Assembly: GCF_000474745.1 (NCBI RefSeq)
Contig: NZ_ASJR01000017.1
Coordinates: forward strand, 1-44,865
Length of the DNA stretch: 44,865 nucleotides
Direction: 5' to 3'
From: Chitinivibrio alkaliphilus ACht1
GTDB taxonomy: Bacteria; Fibrobacterota; Chitinivibrionia; Chitinivibrionales; Chitinivibrionaceae
The notes beneath the pieces were generated by a model that saw only the letters and a program-made list of their open reading frames with translations, searched no databases and had not been told where the DNA came from. The position numbers and the translations under genes are program-made. This document shows positions 17,497-27,553 of this stretch, in pieces; position 1 is the stretch's first letter; every line of letters starts with the position of its first letter.

Positions 17497-18866
17497 CACC
17501 CAATCTCCCGGAGAATTTCAGTGCCAAGCTTCCACACATCTCCTGCACCAAGAAGAAGGACATGATCACCTTGACGCACCCGCCCATGGAGATATGCCGG
17601 TGTTTCTTCCACAGAGAGGGCATATGCTTTTTTACCAAGACGAGAAATTTCATGGGCTAAACCTACGGAATCAACGTGTGGATCGTGAGCTTCACGTGCC
17701 CCATAAATAGGAAGAAGAAGCACCTCGAAGATATCATCTGAAGCAAGGGCTGTGACAAATTCATGCCACAACTGTTTTGTGCGACTGTATAAATGGGGCT
17801 GAAACACCACAAAAAGGCGTTCCGTACTCATACCGGCCATTGCTGACAAAGTAGCTGTAATTTCCGTAGGGTGGTGGGCATAATCATCATATACCGAAAC
17901 CCCAGCCGCCGTACCAATATACTCCATGCGCCGCTTGACCCCGCCAAATTCAGCGAGTCCGTGACGCACTGCCTCAGGAGAGATACCCATCTCCAAGGCC
18001 ACCACAGCAGCGGCCGCGCCATTCTGTATATTATGCCTTCCCACAAGAGGAAGTACGATATTTTCAAGGGAAATATCTGCGCCGTATATGGAAAAACAAC
18101 TCTCATTCCCATGACATTCCACCTCTTCAATTCGATATGTTGCATCATGCGAATACCCGTATGTCACCATGGGTTTATCAAGAGTATCCCAAATAGCCCG
18201 CACCCCTGGATCATCAATGCACAGAACACCACATCCAAAAAAGGGTACACGGTGGAGAAACTGGGAAAAGGCATCCTGTATATCTGCAAGATCTTTGTAA
18301 ATATCTAAATGGTCTTCCTCGATATTAGTCACTACAGCCATGGTAGGGTGCATTTCTAAGAAAGAACGATCATACTCATCTGCTTCAGCGACAAGATAGT
18401 TTCCCGAACCAACCATGGCGCCACTGGTGGTTCCACGGCCACGCAAAACCCCTCCCACAATAACTGTCGGGTCATATCCAGCACTCTCCAACACTGACCC
18501 GATAATAGACGTGGTCGTTGTTTTTCCATGGGTTCCGCTGATACCGATAGAGAAAGAGCTCCGCATGAGATCACCTAACATACCTGCCCGTTTCATGGTA
18601 GGAATGCCCCGTTCATGTGCCCACACAAGTTCTGATGTATCCTCCCGTACGGCACTGCTGTATACCACCAAATCAGCCCCACGCACAAGGTCCACCCCAT
18701 GGCCAATCTGTACAGAAATACCCCAAGCACGTAATTGCAACACACCGTCACTGCATACACAATCACTTCCCGTAACCGTATATCCGCGGCGATGTAATAC
18801 CTCCGCCATGGGAAACATTCCTGCTCCGCCAATACCAATAAAATGAATTTGTTGGTTACGCTTCAT
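17496..18866 (-). CDS. murC: UDP-N-acetylmuramate-L-alanine ligase MurC
   Basis: 456 residues. MurC adds L-alanine to UDP-MurNAc in the cytoplasm. HFIGIGGAGM near the N-terminus binds the nucleotide, ISGTHGKTTTTS is the ATP P-loop, and EADEYDRSFL and YDDYAHHPTEI are MurC-specific signatures. GGAG lies 8 bases before the ATG. The gene overlaps murG by 11 bases and ftsQ by 1. Complete. Confidence 0.98.
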   Translation of the reverse strand: MKRNQQIHFIGIGGAGMFPMAEVLHRRGYTVTGSDCVCSDGVLQLRAWGISVQIGHGVDLVRGADLVVYSSAVREDTSELVWAHERGIPTMKRAGMLGDLMRSSFSIGISGTHGKTTTTSIIGSVLESAGYDPTVIVGGVLRGRGTTSGAMVGSGNYLVAEADEYDRSFLEMHPTMAVVTNIEEDHLDIYKDLADIQDAFSQFLHRVPFFGCGVLCIDDPGVRAIWDTLDKPMVTYGYSHDATYRIEEVECHGNESCFSIYGADISLENIVLPLVGRHNIQNGAAAAVVALEMGISPEAVRHGLAEFGGVKRRMEYIGTAAGVSVYDDYAHHPTEITATLSAMAGMSTERLFVVFQPHLYSRTKQLWHEFVTALASDDIFEVLLLPIYGAREAHDPHVDSVGLAHEISRLGKKAYALSVEETPAYLHGRVRQGDHVLLLGAGDVWKLGTEILREIG

Positions 18867-19932
18867 AATGACGCTCCACGGTTTTTATAATAGTTTCCGT
18901 GGCTTGGTACGGTGCTGCCATACGTGCCTTCTTTTGGCGAAGAGCATACTCTTCAGGATCTTCCTTAAAAAGATATTTATACATATCGATAACCTTTCGT
19001 CCAAGCCCGTCAGCTTGGGGCAAACAGGTCGCCCACCCTTCAGATTGGGCATTCATTGCATTATGATATTGGTGGTTATCGGCTGCCCATGGAAGAGGGA
19101 TAAACAGGGCTGGAAGTCCAAAAAAGGCGCTCTCACTAATAGTCGCTGCACCGGCTCTGCCGATTACAAGAGAAGCAACTGCGTAATACGGATACATATC
19201 TTCAGTGTGTGCAAAGGGAAAGACGACCTTATTATACGCGTATCGTTGCGCTATTTTTTTATATGAGACTGTTCCCGTTTGCCACAAGACTTGTACTCCA
19301 AACCCCGAGATATAATCAATGGCTTCATAGAGAGCCTCATTCATAGATTGGGCCCCCTGACTCCCCCCTGTAATAAGAATTGTACGTTTCCCGCATACAA
19401 ATCCTTCTGGGTAGAGATCCTGGGCGTACTCTCTTTTTCGAGGCCGAACGGGGGTGCCGCATATTATATCCTTTTCCAAAAGAGCAGGAAGCATTGATGG
19501 AATAAGGGGCATTCCAAGAAATATCGCTTCTGCCTTTTTGACAAAAGAACGATTCACAAACCCAAGAACACTATTCTGCTCATGCAGAAAATATGGTACC
19601 CCCCGCATACGACATGCTTGAAGAACCGGACCGCAAACATATCCCCCAAAGGCGATAACAACATTATATGATGTAATACGGGGAAACAGACGTGCGGTTG
19701 CTCGCACCATTTTCCAGATCGGACCTATACGGTCAAGAATACTCGTGCTTTGAAACCCTTCCACAGAAAGAACTTGTCTCGGTATTCCATATTTTTCAGC
19801 AAGGCTAGCCGTCCATCCACGATCTGTGGTAGCCCATTCGACAGTATGTCCCTGATCTTGTAATGCTGCAGCGACGGAAAGAGCAGGAAAAATATGACCT
19901 CCCGTGCCACCTGCTGCGATGAGAATGTTCAT
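18856..19932 (-). CDS. murG: UDP-GlcNAc:lipid I N-acetylglucosaminyltransferase MurG
   Basis: 358 residues of glycosyltransferase family 28. MurG converts lipid I to lipid II at the inner membrane face. AAGGTGGHIFPAL is the N-terminal glycine-rich loop; HEQNSVLG, ITGGSQGAQSMN and IGRAGAATISE are the donor-binding signatures. GGGAGG precedes the ATG, and the gene overlaps the ftsW stop as ATGA. Complete. Confidence 0.98.
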   Translation of the reverse strand: MNILIAAGGTGGHIFPALSVAAALQDQGHTVEWATTDRGWTASLAEKYGIPRQVLSVEGFQSTSILDRIGPIWKMVRATARLFPRITSYNVVIAFGGYVCGPVLQACRMRGVPYFLHEQNSVLGFVNRSFVKKAEAIFLGMPLIPSMLPALLEKDIICGTPVRPRKREYAQDLYPEGFVCGKRTILITGGSQGAQSMNEALYEAIDYISGFGVQVLWQTGTVSYKKIAQRYAYNKVVFPFAHTEDMYPYYAVASLVIGRAGAATISESAFFGLPALFIPLPWAADNHQYHNAMNAQSEGWATCLPQADGLGRKVIDMYKYLFKEDPEEYALRQKKARMAAPYQATETIIKTVERHYEA

Positions 19933-21032
19933 AGCACCTCCCGTGGTGCAAAGGTAGAAATATTTAGTAAAAGCCCCACACTGAAGATACTCACCATGAG
20001 GTTCATTCCGCCATAACTCATAAATGGCAAAGGTATTCCCGTTGTCGGCATTAATCCAATATTAACCGCCGTGTGTGCAACAAAATTCATCACTAAAAAA
20101 GCGGTTAGACCAAGGGCCAGATACGTCCCGGCCATATCATCGGCTTGACGAGCAATGCGAAATCCCCGCAGAAAGACAAGGATAAACAGAAACAGCAGTA
20201 TTGCCCCTCCCACAAACCCAAACTCTTCTGCAAAGGAAGAAAAGATAAAATCGGTATGCGGCTCAGGAACAAAGCCTCTCTTTTGAATCCCCTGTCCCAG
20301 TCCCTGGCCGAAAATTCCGCCGTGTCCAATGGCATTTAAGGCTTGGCGTAATTGAAAATTACTATCCTGTACCCCCGCTTCACGATTAAAAAAAGCAGTC
20401 ATCCGTTGTACACGGTACTCACGCTGATTCATATATACAATACCCACAAGGAGAGTTGATAAAAAGACAATCAGAAGGTGAGTCTTTCGCACCCCTGCCA
20501 CAAAAAGCATTAGAAACCCTGCCAGAAAAATAAATACGGCACTGCTAAAATCAGGTGCCAAGGCGACAAGAAGCACCACTAAAAGGATAACTGCCCATAG
20601 CACCAAAAACTGCGGCAGGGTGCGAACCTGCTCTAAAGTTCGTTGTGACAAAATTTTCGCAAGTAGTAATACAAGCCCCAGCTTTGCAAATTCAGAAACC
20701 TGTAGGGCAAACCCAAAAATACTGATCCATCGTTTCGTATTATTGATTTCCGGGACCAGCGGTGTAAGAGCATACAGAAGCATGCATACTGATAGAAGAT
20801 AGATCCATCCTCCCCACTGTACCACCTTTTTATAATTGACACACATAACTCCCACGGCCAAGATAACTCCCACAAGTCCTCGTTTTAACTGATTCACAAC
20901 AAAAAAGGTTGGATTATTAAAACGATCTGTAGCAAATACGTAGGATGAGCTATAAAGCTGCACAAACCCAATAAAGACAAGAAGGAGTACTGCCACAAGA
21001 AGTACTACATCAATCTGTTTAACTCGTCCCAT
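19929..21032 (-). CDS. ftsW: SEDS glycosyltransferase FtsW
   Basis: 367 residues from the ATG at 21032 (GGGAGGG upstream; GTG at 21038 is an alternative). FtsW polymerises lipid II at the septum together with FtsI. Around ten hydrophobic segments are visible, with LAPDFSSAVF, the conserved GxGxGxQK-type loop (GQGLGQGIQKRGFVPEPHTD) and TGIPLPFMSYGG near the end. Its location next to murD and murG and the cluster context favour FtsW over RodA. Confidence 0.95.
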   Translation of the reverse strand: MGRVKQIDVVLLVAVLLLVFIGFVQLYSSSYVFATDRFNNPTFFVVNQLKRGLVGVILAVGVMCVNYKKVVQWGGWIYLLSVCMLLYALTPLVPEINNTKRWISIFGFALQVSEFAKLGLVLLLAKILSQRTLEQVRTLPQFLVLWAVILLVVLLVALAPDFSSAVFIFLAGFLMLFVAGVRKTHLLIVFLSTLLVGIVYMNQREYRVQRMTAFFNREAGVQDSNFQLRQALNAIGHGGIFGQGLGQGIQKRGFVPEPHTDFIFSSFAEEFGFVGGAILLFLFILVFLRGFRIARQADDMAGTYLALGLTAFLVMNFVAHTAVNIGLMPTTGIPLPFMSYGGMNLMVSIFSVGLLLNISTFAPREVL

Positions 21033-22380
21033 TATCACCCTCCCTTACCAACTGCTTAAAACGGTTTCCCCGCGCAATATAGTTGGGAAAAAGATCGAAG
21101 CTCGAACAGCCCGGAGAAAGCAGCACAACCTCTCCTGAATCAGCCATATTCGACGCCGCATGGAAGGCCTCTTCCATGGTAGAATACAGATGAGTAGGAG
21201 CGACATTATTCCAGTGGGTATACATCGTTCTCCCTGCTTCACCAAATAGATATAGTGAAATGGAACGGCCCCTTATAGCTTTGGCAACCTGTTTAAAATC
21301 ACCACCTTTGAACCGCCCCCCCGCAAGGAGATGTATCTTCTGACCAGGGAATCCAGACAGGGCGGCACATACCGAGTCGAAGGTTGTTGACTTTGAATCA
21401 TTAATATAGGTAACCCCCCTCACGGCAGTAACTCGTTCCATGCGGTGCGGAAGTCCGTGAAAGTTCGTAACAACCGACTCAAAGATATCACCGGGAACAC
21501 CGTGAAGATAGGCTGCAAGAGCAGCGGCACAATAATTATCCTCATTATGAACTCCAGCAAGAGGAGCACCTTCCACAGACGCATAGAATGTTTTTTCACC
21601 TTCAGAAGTAAGAAAATATATGCGTGATTTATGTACATACATACCGGATTTTTCAGATGGAACGTCTCCAAAGTAGTATACCCGGTGGTTTACGAGGCTA
21701 TTGCCCAGGGTAACCAACCGCTCCTGCCGACCTGAAAGAATCACCGCCCCGTCTTTTTCAGTCATGGTAACAACTCGCTCTTTGAGCTGTGCATACTCTT
21801 CAAAACTACTGTGCCGATCAAGATGATTAGGGAAGATATTTAAAACCATCGCCATGGAGGGGCAAAACTGTGCAACCCACTCCATTTGGAATGTGCTCAC
21901 CTCACAAACCAAAATCCCCTCTTGCCCTGACTCCTCAACGGCATCAGTAAGCGGATATCCGATATTTCCACAGGCCGGACTTGCTGGATAAATAGTTTCT
22001 AAAAGCTTTGAGAGAAGACTGGTCACGGTACTTTTTCCTGCAGACCCCGTAATGGCAATAAGCGGGAGCGTGCTGCGTGATGCGCCAAATTCCAGCTCTC
22101 CGACAAGGGGAATGTGGGCCTCTTGTAGTTGCGTACATATGGGAGCATCAACAGGAATCCCCGGTGAAATAACGGCTTGAGATGCCGTAAAAACAGCAGC
22201 ACTATGCCCACCCGCTTCCCAGGTGCAGCACTCGACAATACCAGCATCTGTTAACCGGGTACGAACCACCTCCACAGAAGCTGTATCACTGAGAATATGA
22301 GGTATGCCGTGATGTACGCAATATCGTGCAACAGCGCAGGCGCTTCTCCCGCTTCCAATAATGGCAATCTTTTTTGACAT
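21019..22380 (-). CDS. murD: UDP-N-acetylmuramoyl-L-alanine-D-glutamate ligase MurD
   Basis: 453 residues from the ATG at 22380 (GGAGAGG eight bases upstream). MurD adds D-glutamate. Seen: IAIIGSGRSACAVA at the N-terminus, ITGSAGKSTVTSL (P-loop), NIFPNHLDRHSSFEEY and NDSKSTTFDSVCAAL plus LLSPGCSSFDLF, which are MurD-specific. It directly follows murF with 2 bases between the murF stop and this ATG, leaving no room for mraY, which usually sits here. Overlaps ftsW by 14 bases. Confidence 0.97.
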   Translation of the reverse strand: MSKKIAIIGSGRSACAVARYCVHHGIPHILSDTASVEVVRTRLTDAGIVECCTWEAGGHSAAVFTASQAVISPGIPVDAPICTQLQEAHIPLVGELEFGASRSTLPLIAITGSAGKSTVTSLLSKLLETIYPASPACGNIGYPLTDAVEESGQEGILVCEVSTFQMEWVAQFCPSMAMVLNIFPNHLDRHSSFEEYAQLKERVVTMTEKDGAVILSGRQERLVTLGNSLVNHRVYYFGDVPSEKSGMYVHKSRIYFLTSEGEKTFYASVEGAPLAGVHNEDNYCAAALAAYLHGVPGDIFESVVTNFHGLPHRMERVTAVRGVTYINDSKSTTFDSVCAALSGFPGQKIHLLAGGRFKGGDFKQVAKAIRGRSISLYLFGEAGRTMYTHWNNVAPTHLYSTMEEAFHAASNMADSGEVVLLSPGCSSFDLFPNYIARGNRFKQLVREGDNGTS

Positions 22381-22382
22381 AC

Positions 22383-23783
22383 TCACACCTCTCCCGTAAG
22401 AAAAGGAATTAGGGTTTCTAACTCACTTGCACGAGACCCTTTTAATAAGATTCGATCTCCCGGCGCAAGCAACTGGGGCGCTGCTGTAATAAAAGCATCT
22501 TTACTGGCAAAACAGTGGCATACTTCTTGATCCATCCCTGCCATCATCGCGCCTTCACAAAGGGCAGCACCGAACTCACCGATATGGATAATTACTTCCA
22601 TCCCATATTCAGCCGCCGCTGCACCGCAGTTTCGATGTAAGGAGTCACTATACGCTCCTAATTCTGCCATGTCACCGCTAATACTCACCAAACGCCCCGA
22701 AGGCGCAGGCATGTCATGCATCATCTGAAACGCCGCGTTCATAGACGAGGGGTTTGCATTATAGCAGTCTAGTACCAATGTATATTGCCCTGTGTTTCGG
22801 ACTTCTCCCCGAAGGGGAGCAGGACGCAGGGTTGCTAAGACACTACGAACCATATCAGAATCAACCCCCATGGATTCTGCAAGAGCAAGAGCAGGAAGCA
22901 TGGCATACACAAAATGTCGTCCCGGCAAAGGGATATGAAAGTCCTCTCCATGATAGGTAAATCCATAGGTGCCTTCGGAAGTACAATAGACATTTTCAGC
23001 GCGTAAAGAAGCCGCCTCACTGGTTCCAAAGGTACACATTGTAAGCCCGGCATATGCACTATGACGCATTTGCTCCATACTATGAGAATCATCCCCATTA
23101 ACGTAGAGTACGCCTTGATGAAGCCCTAAGACCTCAGCCAGCTCAAATTTTGCAGCAGCAGTCTTTTCTATTCCTCCAAAACACCCGACGTGAGCATACC
23201 CAATATTAGTAATTATCCCCATATCAGGCTCAAGAATTTCTGCAAGATCAAAGATTTCTCCGCCGTGGTTTGCGCCAAGTTCAAATACAGCTAAGTCCTC
23301 ATGTCCTGTAAGACGAAGAATGGACAGGGGAAGCCCAATGTGGTTATTCCAATTACCTTCTGTTCCCCCCACGCGATAATTTTGCTCTAATATGGTGCGT
23401 AGAAACCGAGCTGTCGTAGTTTTTCCGTTTGAGCCGGTAATTCCGATACAGGGAATATCAAGATATCGACGATATGCACGGGCTGCTGCACTCACCGCCT
23501 CAAGGGGATTATGAACAAGCAAAACACGATCTCGGAACGCCCCTGGTATTTTTTCCAGAGAAGAAACAATGGCAGCACACGCCCCCTGCTCCAAAGCAGT
23601 AACCACATAGTCATGTCCATCACGTTCTTCACCGGGCAGGGCAAGAAAGAGATCTCCCGGAGTAATCTTTCGTGAATCCATCCAAATATCAGGTAAAGAA
23701 CGGGCTCCCAAAGAGGAAACAATTTCCCTTTCTACGCCCATCCACAAAGCAAAATCAGAAATAGTTACAGGACGTGAACTCAT
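22383..23783 (-). CDS. murF: UDP-MurNAc-tripeptide-D-alanyl-D-alanine ligase MurF
   Basis: 466 residues from the ATG at 23783, which overlaps the murE stop as ATGA and has GGAGG seven bases upstream; the longer frame to 23807 is not favoured. MurF adds D-Ala-D-Ala. ITGSNGKTTTARF is the P-loop, and VFELGANHGGEI, DCYNANPSSMNAA and GDMAELGAYS are MurF signatures. Complete. Confidence 0.97.
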   Translation of the reverse strand: MSSRPVTISDFALWMGVEREIVSSLGARSLPDIWMDSRKITPGDLFLALPGEERDGHDYVVTALEQGACAAIVSSLEKIPGAFRDRVLLVHNPLEAVSAAARAYRRYLDIPCIGITGSNGKTTTARFLRTILEQNYRVGGTEGNWNNHIGLPLSILRLTGHEDLAVFELGANHGGEIFDLAEILEPDMGIITNIGYAHVGCFGGIEKTAAAKFELAEVLGLHQGVLYVNGDDSHSMEQMRHSAYAGLTMCTFGTSEAASLRAENVYCTSEGTYGFTYHGEDFHIPLPGRHFVYAMLPALALAESMGVDSDMVRSVLATLRPAPLRGEVRNTGQYTLVLDCYNANPSSMNAAFQMMHDMPAPSGRLVSISGDMAELGAYSDSLHRNCGAAAAEYGMEVIIHIGEFGAALCEGAMMAGMDQEVCHCFASKDAFITAAPQLLAPGDRILLKGSRASELETLIPFLTGEV

Positions 23784-25255
23784 CGACGCGCCTCCAGTCG
23801 TTGCCATGCACGGCTCACTTCTTCACGATCATCAAAATGATACTTTTTAGTACCAATTTCTTGATATGTTTCATGTCCCTTCCCGGCAACCAAGACAACA
23901 TCTTCATCTCCTGCCTTGTCTAAGGCCGTCTCAAGAGCAATTCGTCGATCCTCAATCATCTTGAACGGAGCATCTGCTGGAACACCATCTGCAATATCCC
24001 GGAGGATACCCGCAGGATCTTCTGTTCGGGGGTTATCACTCGTAATAATCGTATAATCGCTGTAACGGGCTGCCACGGCGCCCATGCGAGGACGCTTGCC
24101 CCGATCCCTATCGCCGCCAGCACCGAAAACAAGGATGAGGCGTCCCTTTGTCAGTTTTCGTACGGTGGTAAGAACATTCTCCAAGGCATCGGGCGTATGT
24201 GCATAATCTACCACAACTTGAAATGACGCAGCTTCCAGGGTAACTTTTTCCATTCGTCCAGGAACCGGTTCCAGCTGATCAAACACCCTTTGGATTAGCG
24301 CTGAAGAATACCCCTGGAGCAAGAACGCTCCCGCAGCTGCCGTAAGATTATACACCGTAAAGTCTCCCGTAAGAGGAGAAGAAAAGGGTATTGTCTCTCC
24401 CCGGAAGGAAAGACGAAAAAACACTCCATCCCAGCTACTATGTTTTTCGGTAATAGAGAAATCAACTTCGGCAGTACATCCGTAGGTATATACAGCGCCA
24501 GATAATTCTTTGGCAAGCCGTTTTCCATAGGGATCATCCCTATTGATCAATGCATACCCATCACTCTTTAGGTGATGGGTAAAAAGTGTCTTTTTCGCCT
24601 GAAAATACGATTCCATGGAGTCATGGAAATCTAAATGATCTTGGGTAAGATTTGTAAACAGGGCAATATCAAAGAGAATACCTCGAACCCGCTGAAGAGA
24701 CAGGGCATGAGAAGAAACCTCCATGACAAGAGCCTCGGGAGCAGGATCTGCTGTACCAATTTCGCGAGCAAGATCAACAAACTCTGGTGTTGTACGTCCC
24801 GTATCAACATACCGTTCTCCATACCAGTTTCCAAGCGTACCAATCTGCCAAACTGTTGATTGTGAAAAGTGGGAAACGCACAAAGCGCGCAGCACCGTTG
24901 CAATGGTTGTTTTTCCGTTAGTACCTGTCACGGCAAAGCTCTTCATGGAAGAAAAATCAATCGACCAAAGCTTTTTGGCAACGTCTGCCATGGCTGCACG
25001 AACATCCGTAACGGTGACCCAGCCATGGGTACACCCCTCAGGGCATGATCGTTCCGAAAGAACCGCCACAGCCCCCTTTGCTCGAGCATCAGAAATGTAG
25101 TCATGCCCATCACAGGAAAAGCCCGCAATGGCAACAAAAAGTGTGTCGGGAACAACCCTGCGCGAATCATAGGTAATGGAACGAATATCTACTCCGTCCA
25201 TATTATGCACAGCAAGAACAAATTCATTCGTTTTCAGAAAAGTATCTATCTTCAT
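23780..25255 (-). CDS. murE: UDP-MurNAc-L-Ala-D-Glu meso-diaminopimelate (or lysine) ligase MurE
   Basis: 491 residues from the ATG at 25255 (GGAG upstream; TTG at 25270 possible). MurE adds the third peptide residue. VTGTNGKTTIATVLR is the P-loop; MEVSSHALSLQRV, FTNLTQDHLDFH and VDYAHTPDALENVL follow. The substrate loop contains SDNPRTEDPAGI; the DNPR motif is the one associated with meso-diaminopimelate specificity, so DAP peptidoglycan is likely. Overlaps the ftsI end by 32 bases. Confidence 0.97.
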   Translation of the reverse strand: MKIDTFLKTNEFVLAVHNMDGVDIRSITYDSRRVVPDTLFVAIAGFSCDGHDYISDARAKGAVAVLSERSCPEGCTHGWVTVTDVRAAMADVAKKLWSIDFSSMKSFAVTGTNGKTTIATVLRALCVSHFSQSTVWQIGTLGNWYGERYVDTGRTTPEFVDLAREIGTADPAPEALVMEVSSHALSLQRVRGILFDIALFTNLTQDHLDFHDSMESYFQAKKTLFTHHLKSDGYALINRDDPYGKRLAKELSGAVYTYGCTAEVDFSITEKHSSWDGVFFRLSFRGETIPFSSPLTGDFTVYNLTAAAGAFLLQGYSSALIQRVFDQLEPVPGRMEKVTLEAASFQVVVDYAHTPDALENVLTTVRKLTKGRLILVFGAGGDRDRGKRPRMGAVAARYSDYTIITSDNPRTEDPAGILRDIADGVPADAPFKMIEDRRIALETALDKAGDEDVVLVAGKGHETYQEIGTKKYHFDDREEVSRAWQRLEARR

Positions 25256-27191
25256 ACTCTTTTTCTCCAAATAATGTACATACGGGCGCTCCTTGAATCA
25301 CTTCTCCTGCCGTAGGAGATTGAGCAACCACTGTTCCACGTCCGGAAAAGTAGGGGGTAATCCCCTCTAGGCTCAGGGTATTTATCGCATCTTTCATGGA
25401 TCGTCCAACACAATTGGGCATCACCTGAATATCCGTATCTTCAAGAGACGTGCTCGTAAAGAGAAGCACGGGGCTATTATCGATAATCCTACTTCCAGCT
25501 TTGGGAGTTTGATTTACAACAAATTCACCGTTTCCAACAAATTCAAAGGAAATCTCCTTTTCAAGACATGCAGATACAGCTTCACTTCGTGTTTTGTCCT
25601 GTAGATCTGGATAGGTTCGTACAGAACGCGGAGCGACCGAAGCTGTTGCATCATCCCAGTCACGTAACCCGTAATCAAGATTAGGAGAATGGGCAATACG
25701 GGTAAAGATATCTGCCACTGCCGGAGCAGCCACAGCCCCACCTCCCTTTGCATCTTTAGGTTCATCCACCACGACAGCAGCCACCAGGCGAGGCTCATCC
25801 ACCGGTGTCATGCCCACAAAGGATGAGAGCACCTTATCGGTACTGTACAAACCCGTTTCAGGATCAATTTTTTCACTTGTCCCCGTTTTACCCCCCATGG
25901 TCGTTACATCATAGGTTGCCCTTCGGGCTGTACCGTGTGTTACCACTCCTTCTAAAATCTGCCGCACCTCATAGGCTGTCTGCGGAGAAATAACCTGGCG
26001 AAGTACCGTCGTATCTGCCGTACGCACCACCTCACCATTTTGATCGTTTATGGTATGAAAAATACGGGGACGTACTAAATATCCACCATTTGCAATGGCA
26101 TTTGTCGCCGTGACTAACTGCAATAAGGTCGCTGAGAATTCATGTCCAAAAGAGATTGTCGCGGGAGTTCGCCCAGACCATGTATTATACGGTCGAACAA
26201 CCCCTCGCTCTTCTCCCGGAAGGACAATGCCGGTTCTGCTGCCAAATCCAAAATCAGTCAGATACTGATACATTCTCTCTCGTCCAAGAGAATCTCCGAT
26301 TTGGGCAAAACAGACATTACTTGAATACCAAAAGGCCTCTTCAAGAGAAAGTGTGTCAAAGGGACGGTGATCACGGATTACTTCACCATAAATCTCAAAG
26401 ACCCCCTGCCGTCCGTCAAGACTGTCCCCAGGAGCATACAACCCTTCTTCTAAAGCAGCGGCAAGGGTGAGTGTTTTAAAGGTAGAACCTGGTTCATAAC
26501 TTACTGAAATAGGAAGATTTCTCCGATCTTCTCCAGAAAACATCCACCAATATCCCGGATTAAACCCATTATCAGATGCCATGGCAAGAACATCTCCACT
26601 ATGGGGCTCCATAACCACCGCAAAAGCTCTTTTGGCTTCATAGGTCGTGCACACCTGAGCAAGAACATCTTCCACAATGGCCTGTATCTCCGTGTCAAGG
26701 GTAAGACGAACATCCATCCCATCTATGGTGGGCATGCTATCTTCTCCGAGAATCTGAAAGAGTCTCCGCTGCCCATCATATCGATATCGACTATACCCCG
26801 ACTCACCGGAAAGATAGTGATTAAAGCTGTATTCAACACCACCCCAGCCCTTATCACGGCCAGTCCATCCAATTACAGGAGAAGCAAGATTTGCATAATT
26901 ATAAATGCGATTTACATATATCTCACCCTGATCAATTGCCTCCTCGGCAATGCGAACACGAACATTCCGATCCAAGCTTTTTGCCAAGACCCGTCCATTT
27001 CTATCAAGGACTCTCCCCCGACGCGGCTCAAGGACAATACGAGCAGAGGTTTGATTTTGAATAATTGCAGAAAACTCATCACTTCGTACTATCTGCATAT
27101 TAAAAAGATACGACAGGACAACAACAGCGTAGATACACAAAAGAATCTGTGTACTCTTTAAACGCCGTGATACTCCTTGATCGAGGGTCAT
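25224..27191 (-). CDS. ftsI: septal transpeptidase FtsI (PBP3) with C-terminal PASTA domains
   Basis: 655 residues, class B penicillin-binding protein, the septal transpeptidase. One membrane segment (about 14-33) is followed by RRGRVLDRNGRVLA. The transpeptidase motifs are STFK (SxxK), SSN (SxN, in FWYSSNVCFA) and KTGT in MGGKTGTSEK. Two PASTA-like repeats occupy about 530-650 (YPDLQDKTRSEAVSACL and MPNCVGRSMKDAINTL). PASTA modules are common in Spo VD/PBP2x-type FtsI and less so in proteobacteria. ATG overlaps the ftsL stop. Confidence 0.96.
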   Translation of the reverse strand: MTLDQGVSRRLKSTQILLCIYAVVVLSYLFNMQIVRSDEFSAIIQNQTSARIVLEPRRGRVLDRNGRVLAKSLDRNVRVRIAEEAIDQGEIYVNRIYNYANLASPVIGWTGRDKGWGGVEYSFNHYLSGESGYSRYRYDGQRRLFQILGEDSMPTIDGMDVRLTLDTEIQAIVEDVLAQVCTTYEAKRAFAVVMEPHSGDVLAMASDNGFNPGYWWMFSGEDRRNLPISVSYEPGSTFKTLTLAAALEEGLYAPGDSLDGRQGVFEIYGEVIRDHRPFDTLSLEEAFWYSSNVCFAQIGDSLGRERMYQYLTDFGFGSRTGIVLPGEERGVVRPYNTWSGRTPATISFGHEFSATLLQLVTATNAIANGGYLVRPRIFHTINDQNGEVVRTADTTVLRQVISPQTAYEVRQILEGVVTHGTARRATYDVTTMGGKTGTSEKIDPETGLYSTDKVLSSFVGMTPVDEPRLVAAVVVDEPKDAKGGGAVAAPAVADIFTRIAHSPNLDYGLRDWDDATASVAPRSVRTYPDLQDKTRSEAVSACLEKEISFEFVGNGEFVVNQTPKAGSRIIDNSPVLLFTSTSLEDTDIQVMPNCVGRSMKDAINTLSLEGITPYFSGRGTVVAQSPTAGEVIQGAPVCTLFGEKEYEDRYFSENE

Positions 27192-27553
27192 TCTAAGGGC
27201 CGTAAGAGCTTTTCAAAAAAATCCCTGGTGCTACTCCGCCTGCTCGTTTCCTGCGAAGATCTCTCACGTCGAACATAGAACGTATTTTCCATGGTCGCCT
27301 CTTCTAAATCGTCAAAGAGAGCACGATACTCCCCCAGTCTTCGCGGGTGTGTCAAGTGAGAAATTTCAACCCCCATGGCAGCAATACGGCTTTGCAACTC
27401 TCGAAGCTCTTGCCGAAGAGTTATCTCTTCGCGAGTCAACACATGGGCACGCCCTTCCTTCCAAACAGAACCTACGAAGGGAACCAACACCACCCCACAC
27501 CAAAAAAACGCCGTCACCACGGCACGGAATACTCGCAGGGGAAGAACCATCAT
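27188..27553 (-). CDS. ftsL: FtsL-like division protein
   Basis: 121 residues: short cytoplasmic tail, one membrane segment (about 9-28), then a leucine-rich helical stretch with heptad character (LRQELRELQSRIAAM). This is the FtsL/FtsB layout and the position between rsmH and ftsI is the usual ftsL site. Sequence conservation in the family is low, so the call rests on topology and context. The tail after residue 85 is charged and Ser/Arg-rich. ATG overlaps the rsmH stop. Confidence 0.78.
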   Translation of the reverse strand: MMVLPLRVFRAVVTAFFWCGVVLVPFVGSVWKEGRAHVLTREEITLRQELRELQSRIAAMGVEISHLTHPRRLGEYRALFDDLEEATMENTFYVRRERSSQETSRRSSTRDFFEKLLRPLE

